Source: Nocardioides kongjuensis (GTDB lineage Bacteria > Actinomycetota > Actinomycetes > Propionibacteriales > Nocardioidaceae). Taken from it: 64,000 bases of DNA. The position numbers were made by a program, and so were the translations under genes. Within the stretch, counting starts at the first letter, position 1. Every line of letters begins with the position of its first letter. Positions 1 to 7,681 of this stretch are shown here, piece by piece. The stretch is taken from the NCBI RefSeq assembly GCF_013409625.1, contig NZ_JACCBF010000001.1, positions 2,793,001 to 2,857,000 on the forward strand, given 5' to 3'. The notes below the pieces were generated by a model. The model was not told where the DNA came from. It saw nothing but the letters and a program-made list of their open reading frames with translations, and searched no databases.

Positions 1-302
1 CACCAGGTCGCTCAGAAGATCCACGCGTGTTCCGAACCGGGCAGCGACCGTGCCCACGACCTCGTCGACCTGCAGATCATGGCTCCCGGCCTCGACGATC
101 GGCTCGTCGCCGGGACCTGCCGCCGCCTGTTCGCCTTCCGGCAGCTCCACGCCTGGCCGCCGGTCATCACTCCGGCCGGAGACTGGGCGCCGGCCTACCA
201 GGACGCCGCGCTCGGCCTCGACGTCCTGACTCATGTGGAGAGGCCGTCGCGTGGGCGAACACCTACATCGCCCGTCTCGCCGTGGAGCCGATCGCACCGT
301 GA
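1..302 (+). pseudogene. AbiEii/AbiGii-type nucleotidyltransferase toxin, C-terminal part, frameshifted
   Basis: The gene enters from the left edge already open (first codon CAC at 1) and reads like the C-terminal helical region of AbiEii/AbiGii family toxins, with the segment RAHDLVDLQIM followed by CRRLFAFRQLHAWPP. Near 238-243 the frame breaks: the reading passes from DVLTHVE in frame 1 to EAVAWANTYIARLA in frame 3, as expected if one G were lost from a GAGGAG pair. The second frame stops at 300-302. Family members are nucleotidyltransferase toxins of type IV abortive-infection systems, usually preceded by an AbiEi antitoxin, which would lie outside the window. The break could be a real mutation or a single-base assembly error, so the pseudogene call depends on that one position. 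Confidence 0.6.
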
Positions 303-351
303 CGTGTTAAGAATCGACCGAATTCTTAACACGTCCCAGAGACGTGTTAAG
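301..351. repeat. 14-bp perfect inverted repeat plus a third half-copy
   Basis: GACGTGTTAAGAAT (301-314) and ATTCTTAACACGTC (322-335) form a perfect inverted repeat around a 7-base spacer. A third copy of the left arm, GACGTGTTAAG, follows at 341-351 in direct orientation. The arms are AT-rich for this genome and no T-run follows, so an operator or recombination site looks more likely than an intrinsic terminator. It abuts the stop of the AbiEii remnant. AbiEi antitoxins are known to bind inverted repeats, but a link here is only inference. Confidence 0.7.
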
Positions 352-380
352 TCGACGCACAGGTCGTCAGCAGGGCGCCG

Positions 381-406
381 AGTGATACACGAAAGTGATG
401 CACGAA
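381..406. repeat. 13-bp tandem direct repeat
   Basis: AGTGATACACGAA (381-393) is followed directly by AGTGATGCACGAA (394-406), with 12 of 13 bases identical. It lies in the noncoding stretch 352-504 between two gene remnants, where I see no coding signal. Function unknown. Confidence 0.6.
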
Positions 407-504
407 GCCCCGGAAACGGTGTCCAACAGCCTCCTTCGCCGATGCATCGCGAACTTCGAAATGCCCCCTGACCTGCAGTTTCGCGAAAATCCGTCGACGA
501 TCGT

Positions 505-681
505 TCAACCTTGAACCTCGTGGCACCAGTGGCAGGCGGCGTAGCCGACGCTCAGCAGGATGGGGACGTTGCGGCGCCGCGCCTCGGCGAACGCCTCGGG
601 TCCCCACTCCCACCAGTCGACAGGGTTCTCGGCGTGCTGGAAGAGGTAGGGGCTGGTCGCGCTGACGAGACGGTTCGGCAC
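505..681 (-). pseudogene. N-terminal stump of a DUF255/YyaL-type thioredoxin-like protein
   Basis: Reading from GTG at 681, the 58-residue frame starts [20 protein letters not shown] and continues [11 protein letters not shown] to a CHWCH motif, the N-terminal signature of the DUF255 (YyaL/SPATA20) family. Family members are usually about 650-700 residues and continue past CHWCH through a conserved Met-Glu-Arg/His-Glu-Ser-Phe stretch. Here the frame diverges right after CHWCH and stops within three codons at 505-507. The remainder, including the glycosidase-like (alpha/alpha) region, is absent, so this is a truncated remnant. The breakpoint faces the AbiEii remnant and the repeats at 301-406. 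Confidence 0.7.
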
Positions 682-896
682 GTTCCCACGCTAGTCGGGT
701 GCAGGTCACCCGCGCGGGGGCGACGCACGCTCCTCCGGCAGCGTCCGGCGCAGGCTCGGGCCCGGCGACACACCGTGCCCCCACACATTCGAGCCCAGCG
801 ACGCGGATCGTCGGGCGAGATGCGCCGTCCGTTGCGCGGCACCGCTCCCGGCCCGATGCCCTGACAGGAGACCCCATGCCCCGCAACCCGGGCCCG

Positions 897-1244
897 TAGA
901 AGCCCGCCCGGCCCTTCACCCGCCAGTCCACGGTGCTCGAGCTCTCCTCGACCCTGCCGGGCCGCGCGTTCAAGGCGCTGATCGCGCGCCAGCTCCCCCG
1001 GTCGCCACCGAGAAAGAAGCGTCAGGAGCTGGAGGACATGACCGTCGGCCTCCCCCTGGAGACCCTGGTGGCGCTGTCGGAGGGCAAGCTGACGTGGGGC
1101 ATCGCCGACTCCATCGTCGACCTGGCCAACGGCAAGCCGCACCGCCTGATCCGCCGCAGCGTCGGCGCAGGCGCGGGCGCCCTGAAGAAGGTCACGAGCG
1201 CGCGGTCCGCCGCTGAGGGGCGCAGGCCTCCCGGCGATTCGTAG
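897..1244 (+). pseudogene. Probable C-terminal remnant of a GH3 beta-glucosidase-like protein
   Basis: Downstream of an in-frame TAG at 897-899 the frame reads FTRQSTVLELSSTLPGRAF, later LPLETLVALSEGKLTW and IVDLANGKPHRLIRR, ending at 1244. This pattern (T-S-T-x-E, then a hydrophobic helix, then SxGKLxW and NGxP) resembles the extension at the C-terminus of actinobacterial glycoside hydrolase family 3 proteins. No catalytic part of such an enzyme lies upstream. A Shine-Dalgarno-like AGGAG and an ATG at 876 precede the TAG, so a short ORF broken by a stop is an alternative. The assignment is tentative. Confidence 0.4.
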
Positions 1245-1355
1245 GAGGTCACGCCGCAGCTCGCGGCACGCCTGGTCGCGTTGAGCGGATGCACGCGTTC
1301 AACGACCTCGTCGAATAGCGGGTGGGCCGCCCACCCGGCGTGGAAGCATGCGGGC

Positions 1356-1637
1356 GTGAGCGAGTTCGACGCAGAGGCGGCGATCGTCTGGGGAGGTTGG
1401 GACGCCCGGTACGCCCGTGTCCTCGACGTCCAGGTCGAAGGAGACGTCGCCGCGGCGCTCATCGACTCCAACGGGGACGGCGCTGACGTGAACGTGGACC
1501 TCTACTTTCGCGACAGCGACGGTCGTTGGATCCCGGGCGCCAGCGGCAACGGATCGATCAGCATGCCTGGTGTTCTGGCAACGTGGACCGACGACGACCG
1601 GCTGCTGCTGACGCGCACGGACGAAGCGGCGGAGTAG
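1356..1637 (+). CDS. Conserved small acidic hypothetical protein
   Basis: This 93-residue protein is read from GTG 1356; the ATG further upstream would add a basic, compositionally odd leader. It contains EAAIVWGGWDARYARVLDV, then DSNGDGADVNVDLYFRDSDG, a stretch resembling a calcium-binding or beta-hairpin loop, and a C-terminus rich in Trp, Asp and Thr. There is no signal peptide or membrane segment. It sits alone among gene remnants with no operon partner. Even amino-acid usage and a lack of early stops suggest it is real, but I do not recognise a named family. Confidence 0.55.
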   Translation: MSEFDAEAAIVWGGWDARYARVLDVQVEGDVAAALIDSNGDGADVNVDLYFRDSDGRWIPGASGNGSISMPGVLATWTDDDRLLLTRTDEAAE

Positions 1638-1804
1638 GAATGCGCGCAGTCGGCTCCGCGGCTCTGGCGCCTCCCCGCCTGAGACGTCGACGGGACGGCG
1701 CTTGTACCGGCTGCCGATTCCCGCGTCCGTACGTCGGCGAATCCGGACGTCCGATACGCGGCGGAATGGTGCAGGTGCATGATCGTCCACCGCGTCTCTG
1801 AAGG

Positions 1805-1824
1805 CCGCCGTTGCCCGACGGCGG
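1805..1824. terminator. Candidate hairpin terminator between convergent genes
   Basis: CCGCCGT (1805-1811) pairs perfectly with ACGGCGG (1818-1824) across a 6-base loop. It lies between the stop of the small ORF (1637) and the stop of the NERD remnant (1849), so it could end transcription from either side. No strong U-tract follows, as is usual for actinobacterial terminators. The rest of 1638-1848 shows no coding signal. Confidence 0.4.
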
Positions 1825-1848
1825 GACCTGAATGTCCCCGTCGCGCCC

Positions 1849-2248
1849 TCACCGCCAGGTCGTCGAGCGACGGGCCGCGTCGTAGATCGCGGCGATCTCG
1901 CGCTCCACGAGGCGCTGCGGGAGGTTCCCGACGTACTGGCTGATCCGGCGACGGGGAACGACGACGACGGCACCGTCCTCGGGCTGCCGCTTGACCTTGA
2001 AGCCCTTCTGCGCGCCCATCACCGCGATCACGCCGAGCGCGGTCACGGGGAAGCCGACGTGCTCGGTCAGCAGGCGCCCTGCCCGCACGGCCTCGTGGCG
2101 GCTGTTGCGGATGTACGGCACCCGCTGGCCGTTGACCATGAAGGTGTCGTCGCCGCCGACCCAGATGCTGCGCGGTCCCACCGGGCGTCTCGGCGTACAG
2201 GCGCTCGTGGCCGTAGCGAACCCACCTGCGCACGATCCAGTCCGTCAC
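1849..2248 (-). pseudogene. NERD (nuclease-related) domain protein with internal deletion and frameshift
   Basis: The N-terminus is read from GTG 2248 as VTDWIVRRWVRYGHERLYAE. After about 24 codons the sequence jumps frame into the C-terminal part, which contains IWVGGDDTFMVNGQRVPYIR, RHEAVRAGRLL and ends REIAAIYDAARRSTTWR at 1849. Both halves match the ends of actinobacterial NERD-domain proteins, which are normally 200-300 residues. About half of the middle, including the expected nuclease-like acidic residues, is missing and the two parts are in different frames. I therefore call it a pseudogene made by internal deletion. Confidence 0.7.
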
Positions 2249-2315
2249 GGGCGACCACCTCCCCTGCCGTCGAGGGTGGCACCCGCGACGGTGGGGCGCT
2301 GAAGAATCCCCGAAA

Positions 2316-2336
2316 CGCGGGCCACAGGGACCCGCG
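2316..2336 (-). terminator. Candidate terminator of the surface-protein gene
   Basis: CGCGGG (2316-2321) and CCCGCG (2331-2336) form a 6-bp GC stem with a 9-base loop, 16 bases beyond the stop of the large surface-protein gene. On the minus strand the stem is followed by TTTCGGGGATTC, a weak U-rich tail. Confidence 0.45.
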
Positions 2337-2352
2337 GAGACAGGCGGGTGCC

Positions 2353-5300
2353 TCACGCCCTCCTTCGCCGGCCGAGGACGACGAGGAGCAGTCCGAGCAG
2401 GGTGAGGAGCACTCCTCCGATGAGCCCGCGGGTCACGTCGGGGGCGCCGGTGTCGGGCAGTCCCGCCGCGGGGTGGTGCCCGCCGTGGGGCGTCCCGCCC
2501 GGAGTCGGGTGCGGGAGCGGGGTGGTCGGGACCGGCGTCGACGGCACGGGCGTGATCGGGATGCCCGGGGTGGTGGCGCCCTTGGCACCGAAGTAGTGGG
2601 ACGGGTCGGTGTCGGTCACCGTGATCTCGAGTTCGGTGAACTGGCCGACGATGGTGCCGACGTTGGCGTACGCACCCTCGACCGCGCTCCCCCGCGCCGT
2701 GCAGCTGAACGACGCGCCGGGCGCCAGCGGTCCCGGAACCACGTTGGAGGAGGTCCCGTTGCAGGCGATCGCCGACGCCGGTTCCCGGTCGTCGGTGACG
2801 ACGAGGTCCGTCAGAGGCACGTTGCCGGTGTTGGTGACGACGTAGGTCCACTCCACGACGGCTCCCGCGGTGACGGACACGCCGGGCGCCTCGTCGGCGT
2901 CGACGCCGTTGGTGGCCTTCTCGATGTCGACGGCCGGGACGGCACCGAGGTAGTGCGACGGGTCCTCGTCGGTGACCTCCTCCTGCGCGGGGTCCAGCGC
3001 CGTCACGGTTCCGACGTTGGCGTACTGCCCCTCGATCGCGGTGCCCGTGGCCACGCAGGTGAAGGACTCGCCGGGGGCCAGCGGCCCGGCCACGACGTTG
3101 CCGCCGGTGTCGTCGCAGTCGATCTCGGAGGCAGCCACCTGGTCGTCGGTGACCGTCACGTCGGTCAGCTCGACCCCGCCGGTGTTGGTCACCACGTAGG
3201 TCCACGTCACCGGGGAACCGGGTGCGACGAACGGCCCGGTCGGGCTGTCCGCGTCCTGGCCGTTGGTGGCCTTCTCGATGTCGATCCTCGGTGCCGGCAT
3301 CACGGCCAGGTCGACGGTGAACGTCGTGAACGAGTCCGGGACCAGCTCGCCGGACAGCCCCGCCACGTCGTCGCCCAGCGGGCCGTTGCCGCCGACCAGG
3401 CGTCCGCCGGCGTGCACGTAGTCCAGGGTGACCGGCGTGCTGGTCAGCCCGGTCGTCGCCGGGTCGGCTGCCGCGGTGTTGTTGTCGTCGGCCGTCTCGT
3501 TCGGCTCGAGGGTGTCGCCCGACCCGACGGTGCGGACCACGTGCCCGGCCAGCGGACCCGACGGCGCGAACATCGACGCGGGGACGTGCACGGTGTACTC
3601 GCCGGCCGGGAGCGCGGCGACCGACCAGCGGCCCTCGGCGTCCGTGGTCCGGGTCGCGACGACGTCGCCGTCGGCGTCGCGCACCTGCACGGTCACGCCG
3701 GGCACACCCTGCTCGCCGGCGTCGAACCGGCCGTTCCCGTTGCGGTCGATCCACACCAGGTCGCCGAGGGTGAAGCCGGGCATGAGGACGTAGGGCTCGT
3801 TCGACAGCAGCGGCTGGTCCGGGACCGTGGCCGAGAAGATCATGGCGCGGTTCACGTAGAGGTTGTCCAGCACGTTGCTCGTCGACACGGCCGCCAGCCG
3901 CGCCCGAACACGGGACTGCACCGGCAGCGCGGCGGCGGACACGAACCGGACGGCGGTCACGTCGGCGAAGTCGGACACCTCGGCCGCAGTCAGCCACCGT
4001 CCGCCCGCAGCCGCGGGGTTCGCGTTCGTCGCGTGGCGGGGGTCGTGGCTCAGCGTGGCGGGAGCCGCGGTGGAGTAGTACCAGGTGCCGGCCACGGCGC
4101 CCGTGCCGCCGCGGAGGTACGTCGGCGCCGCGAGCGGCCCGACCAGGCGGGCGAGTCCCGTGTAGTCGGACGCGAGCCGGGCCCGCGCCGACCCGGACGC
4201 GGGGTCGCCGTCCCCGTTCCACGGCAGCACGTCGATGACGTCGGGGCTCTGGAACGAGATCACCGTCGAGGTGTTCCCCCACTCCAGCGACCACTCGTAG
4301 GTCTCTCCGCTCGCGACGAACGTCTTGTCGACGCTCTTGACGATGCCGAGCTGTCCGGCGCCGGCGATCTGCATCTGGGCCGTCGCCGTCGGCGCGTTCT
4401 CCGAGTTGTCGCCGAACGCCTGCACGTTGTTGCGGTGCAGGTCGCCGGGCTGCGCCAGCGTCGGCACCGTCGTGCAGACCTGGAGGAAGGGCTTCCCGCC
4501 GCCACCGGCGATCCAGTGCCGCGGTGCCGTCACGATCGCGACGTCGCCGAACCGGAAGGTCACGGTGTTCGCCACCGGGTCGTACGTCGCCGTCACCCCC
4601 GCAGGCAGCAGGTTCTGCGTGCAGGCGGCGTCGTAGAGGAGACCCGCGGGCAGGGAGTCGACCACCCGGACGTTGCGCATCGTGGAGTCGACCGTCGCCT
4701 GGTCGATCCACACCTGCAGGTTCCACCGGGCGGTGTCGCCCGGGAGGTACTGCGCCTGTTGGGCCGCCTTGGAGATGCCCAGCTGCATGCCGCGGAAGGG
4801 CACCTGCCGGGTGACGGTGCCCAGCGTGTCCGGGTTGCCCCGCTGGGTCCAGCCGCCGACGTTGGTGACCTGGACCCCGCTGGGAATGGCCTCCCCGGCG
4901 TTCGGTCCGCCGTTGTAGAAGCCGCGGGTGGTGAGCTGCGCCTCCAGCTGGAGCGAGAACGGGCCCGTCTGCACGTGGTCGGGGTCGATCGGGCGTACCC
5001 GGATCATGTTGACGGAGTCCTGCCAGTCCGGGCCGAACGCCGTCGGGCTGGTCTCCCACGGGCCGTCATGCTCATGACAGGCCGCCGCCGCGTCCTGGAT
5101 CGACGTGAAGTCCGTGGGCGCCTGCGTGTGGGTCTCGTTGGGACCCTCGGCGTACTCGACGACGTAGTCCGCCGGGTCGATGGTTCCGCTGGAAACGAGG
5201 CGGGTGAAGGTGCCGGGCCCGTACCAGTCCACGTCGGCGAGGTAGAGCACCGAGACGTCGAAGACGTCGCACACGGTGAGGTCGGGGATCGAGACCCGGT

Positions 5301-7524
5301 CGTTGCTCGCGTTGGCGGCGACCGCCGTCCCCATCTGGCGCCCGGCCCAGGCGACGGTGGGGTTGAACGTCCACACCTTGCTTCCTGTGTACGTGCCGCA
5401 GTCACCGACCGTGGAGCGGATCGTCCACGTCCGGTCCACGACGTTGTTGCCGGTCGCGGTCGTCCCGTCCCAGCCGGGTTCGCGTCCGGTGCCGTTGATC
5501 GGGTCGCCGCCGGCCGTCCAGCCGTCCGTGCCGCGGGCCTCGTTGCGGATCCGGAAGGTGTCGGTCGGGCTCGCCAGGCACGGGTCCACCGCGATCGCGT
5601 CGGCGGGGATGAAGAACAGGGCCTGCATGAGTCCCTGGCGGTTGTCGATGCCGGTCTGGTTCGGGACGAAGTGGAACTCCCAGCCGTCGCTGGGCTGAAG
5701 ACCGGTCTCGCAGGTCGTGGTGCCCCTCGACGGGAAGGAGGGGTTCGTGCGGCACTGGACGAGGTGCGCGTCGGGATGCGACGTCAGCACGTCGTGGAAG
5801 GTCACGTCGTCGACGAAGGGCGCCAGCACGGCACCGTTGGTCTCGGTGACGTTGAGGTTGTACCAGATCTCGTAGCCGACGACCTGCTGCCCGTCGATGG
5901 TCCGCGTCGTGTACGACGGGTTGGTGGCCGCCCCCTTGGCCAGGTCCCACTTCGGCTCGGTGAGGGCCTGCGAGCGGGTGACCAGGTTGTTGCCGGTCGC
6001 GGTCGCACCGTCCCAGCCGGGCTCGAAGCCCGTCCCGTAGTTGGGCTGGCCGCCCACCATGGTCCACCCGTCGGTGTCCTCGGCCCGGTTCTGCCAGTCC
6101 GAGACCCCGACGGGCCGGTCGTCGCCGGGCTGCCAGTCCGGGTCGACCGTCCGGTAGAGGTCCGCCTCGGGGACGAACACCCTCATCACGGTGAACCCCG
6201 CGTCACCTCCACCCGCGGTGGGGTTGTTGGGCCCGAGGCTGAGCTGCCAGCCGTCGGTGCCCGCGGCCTCGCGCAGCGGGCAGGTGAGCGTCCACGGCGA
6301 GCGGACGGCCGGGGTGTCGGAGAGGTTGTTCGGCCGGCAGCTGACGACGATCGCGTTGGGGAACTCGGTCATCCGGTCGGTGAACGTCACCGGCCAGTCC
6401 AGCTGTCCCCCGCCGGTGGCTCCCGCCATGTTGAGGATCGAGATCTGGTAGTCGGTGTAGAAGCCGCGCACGGCCTGGCCGCCGATGGTCTCGGTCGCGG
6501 GCACGAACGGGACGTAGCTGATCTTCCTGATGTCCCACTCGGCCTTGCCGGTCACCTCGACCGTCGGCCCCGCGACCGGGTCGGACGCGCCGGCGTCGCC
6601 CTGGCCCGCGTAGGCGCGGGCAGCGATGGTCGCATGGGACGGCACCGCCGACGACGTGGTCACGCGGTAGGTGATCTCCAGGGCGGCCACGTTCGACGAC
6701 ATGGTCCCGACGTTGCAGGTCACGGTGATGGAACCGTCGGCGTTCAGCGTGCGCCCGGACGCGGGGTTCGCCCCGTTGGCCGCGGAAAGGCAGCCGGCGG
6801 GCAGGCCGTTGGGGCCCGGTCCGGCGAGCTGGAGGGCCGCCCCGTCCGGGGAGGAGACGAGCATCTCGACCACGACGTTCGGCACCGAGGTCCCGCTCGG
6901 CAGCCCGGTCAGCGACACGGCGTACTGCTGCCGGACGGTGTCGCCCGTGCGGATGATGCAGTTGGCGGTGCCGGTGTCCAGGCCGGGGCCGTTCGCCGCG
7001 TCGAAGGGCGGCGTACCCGTCTGGGCGAGACCGTCGCAGGCGTTGGGCAGCGCGAGCCGCTCGATGCGGACGTCGGCGATCGGCTGCAGACCGGCATCCA
7101 GGCCGACGACCTTGGTGGCACCGGCGATGGCGAAGGGCGCGCTCACGCCGCGCTCGGGTTCGCCCGGAGCCGGCTGCCCCTCGCGAACGAAGTCGTTGGC
7201 CCCGCTCGCCGCGGCGGGGAACCGGAACGCACCCGGCGCCCTCACCCGCACCCGGTAGTCGCCGTCGGGGACGTTCGCGAACGAGTACGCGCCACTGGCG
7301 CTGGTCGTCGTGGAGGCGGTGACCGCCCCGCCGGGCGAGGCGAGCAGCTCGACCGTGACTCCGCTCCGCACCGGCTCGGCCGGCTGACGCGCGCCGTCGC
7401 GGTTGGTGTCGGCCCACACCACGCCGCTGACCGCGCTCCCGGTGCCGGCGAGCGCCGAGCCGGGCGCCAGCAGCCCGACCGCGAGTCCGAGAACCGCCAA
7501 CGTCATCCCCATGCGCCTCGCCAC
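2353..7524 (-). CDS. Large LPxTG-anchored surface protein with SdrD-B-like and DUF11/DUF7507-like repeats
   Basis: A predicted 1,723-residue cell-wall-anchored exoprotein. GTG 7524 is chosen because GGGAG lies just upstream and it opens a signal peptide (hydrophobic core LAVLGLAVGLLAPGSALA, cleavage near residue 27). An SdrD-B-like beta-sandwich follows (about 30-115). A long middle region repeats the motif PGWDGxTATGNN near residues 498 and 678. A second SdrD-B-like domain starts near 1250 (GDLVWIDRNGNGRFDAGEQ), and two tandem about 115-residue DUF7507/DUF11-like units begin near 1411 and 1528 (DIEKATNG, YVVTNTG, GPLAPG). A Pro/Thr-rich linker, the sorting signal LPDTG near 1687, a transmembrane helix and RRRR tail follow. 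Sortase would attach it to peptidoglycan; no sortase gene is in the window. Adhesin or structural role is inferred. Confidence 0.9.
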   Translation of the reverse strand: MARRMGMTLAVLGLAVGLLAPGSALAGTGSAVSGVVWADTNRDGARQPAEPVRSGVTVELLASPGGAVTASTTTSASGAYSFANVPDGDYRVRVRAPGAFRFPAAASGANDFVREGQPAPGEPERGVSAPFAIAGATKVVGLDAGLQPIADVRIERLALPNACDGLAQTGTPPFDAANGPGLDTGTANCIIRTGDTVRQQYAVSLTGLPSGTSVPNVVVEMLVSSPDGAALQLAGPGPNGLPAGCLSAANGANPASGRTLNADGSITVTCNVGTMSSNVAALEITYRVTTSSAVPSHATIAARAYAGQGDAGASDPVAGPTVEVTGKAEWDIRKISYVPFVPATETIGGQAVRGFYTDYQISILNMAGATGGGQLDWPVTFTDRMTEFPNAIVVSCRPNNLSDTPAVRSPWTLTCPLREAAGTDGWQLSLGPNNPTAGGGDAGFTVMRVFVPEADLYRTVDPDWQPGDDRPVGVSDWQNRAEDTDGWTMVGGQPNYGTGFEPGWDGATATGNNLVTRSQALTEPKWDLAKGAATNPSYTTRTIDGQQVVGYEIWYNLNVTETNGAVLAPFVDDVTFHDVLTSHPDAHLVQCRTNPSFPSRGTTTCETGLQPSDGWEFHFVPNQTGIDNRQGLMQALFFIPADAIAVDPCLASPTDTFRIRNEARGTDGWTAGGDPINGTGREPGWDGTTATGNNVVDRTWTIRSTVGDCGTYTGSKVWTFNPTVAWAGRQMGTAVAANASNDRVSIPDLTVCDVFDVSVLYLADVDWYGPGTFTRLVSSGTIDPADYVVEYAEGPNETHTQAPTDFTSIQDAAAACHEHDGPWETSPTAFGPDWQDSVNMIRVRPIDPDHVQTGPFSLQLEAQLTTRGFYNGGPNAGEAIPSGVQVTNVGGWTQRGNPDTLGTVTRQVPFRGMQLGISKAAQQAQYLPGDTARWNLQVWIDQATVDSTMRNVRVVDSLPAGLLYDAACTQNLLPAGVTATYDPVANTVTFRFGDVAIVTAPRHWIAGGGGKPFLQVCTTVPTLAQPGDLHRNNVQAFGDNSENAPTATAQMQIAGAGQLGIVKSVDKTFVASGETYEWSLEWGNTSTVISFQSPDVIDVLPWNGDGDPASGSARARLASDYTGLARLVGPLAAPTYLRGGTGAVAGTWYYSTAAPATLSHDPRHATNANPAAAGGRWLTAAEVSDFADVTAVRFVSAAALPVQSRVRARLAAVSTSNVLDNLYVNRAMIFSATVPDQPLLSNEPYVLMPGFTLGDLVWIDRNGNGRFDAGEQGVPGVTVQVRDADGDVVATRTTDAEGRWSVAALPAGEYTVHVPASMFAPSGPLAGHVVRTVGSGDTLEPNETADDNNTAAADPATTGLTSTPVTLDYVHAGGRLVGGNGPLGDDVAGLSGELVPDSFTTFTVDLAVMPAPRIDIEKATNGQDADSPTGPFVAPGSPVTWTYVVTNTGGVELTDVTVTDDQVAASEIDCDDTGGNVVAGPLAPGESFTCVATGTAIEGQYANVGTVTALDPAQEEVTDEDPSHYLGAVPAVDIEKATNGVDADEAPGVSVTAGAVVEWTYVVTNTGNVPLTDLVVTDDREPASAIACNGTSSNVVPGPLAPGASFSCTARGSAVEGAYANVGTIVGQFTELEITVTDTDPSHYFGAKGATTPGIPITPVPSTPVPTTPLPHPTPGGTPHGGHHPAAGLPDTGAPDVTRGLIGGVLLTLLGLLLVVLGRRRRA

Positions 7525-7652
7525 GAGACCCTCGCTCCCCCGGCCGCACGCGCCGATTCTCGGTACGCTGCGCGTTCGGATGGCCCGAGATACCACCGGC
7601 AGATGGAGCGCAGGGTACACAGCACGCGCCCGGCGTGGGCGGAAATTCCGAA

Positions 7653-7676
7653 GGGTCTCAAACCCGACGAAGACCC
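7653..7676 (-). terminator. Candidate terminator after the carboxyethylornithine synthase-like gene
   Basis: GGGTCT (7653-7658) pairs with AGACCC (7671-7676) over a 12-base loop, starting 6 bases past the stop at 7682. On the minus strand it is followed by TTCGGAATTTCC, giving a moderate T-rich tail. Confidence 0.45.
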
Positions 7677-7681
7677 CGGTC

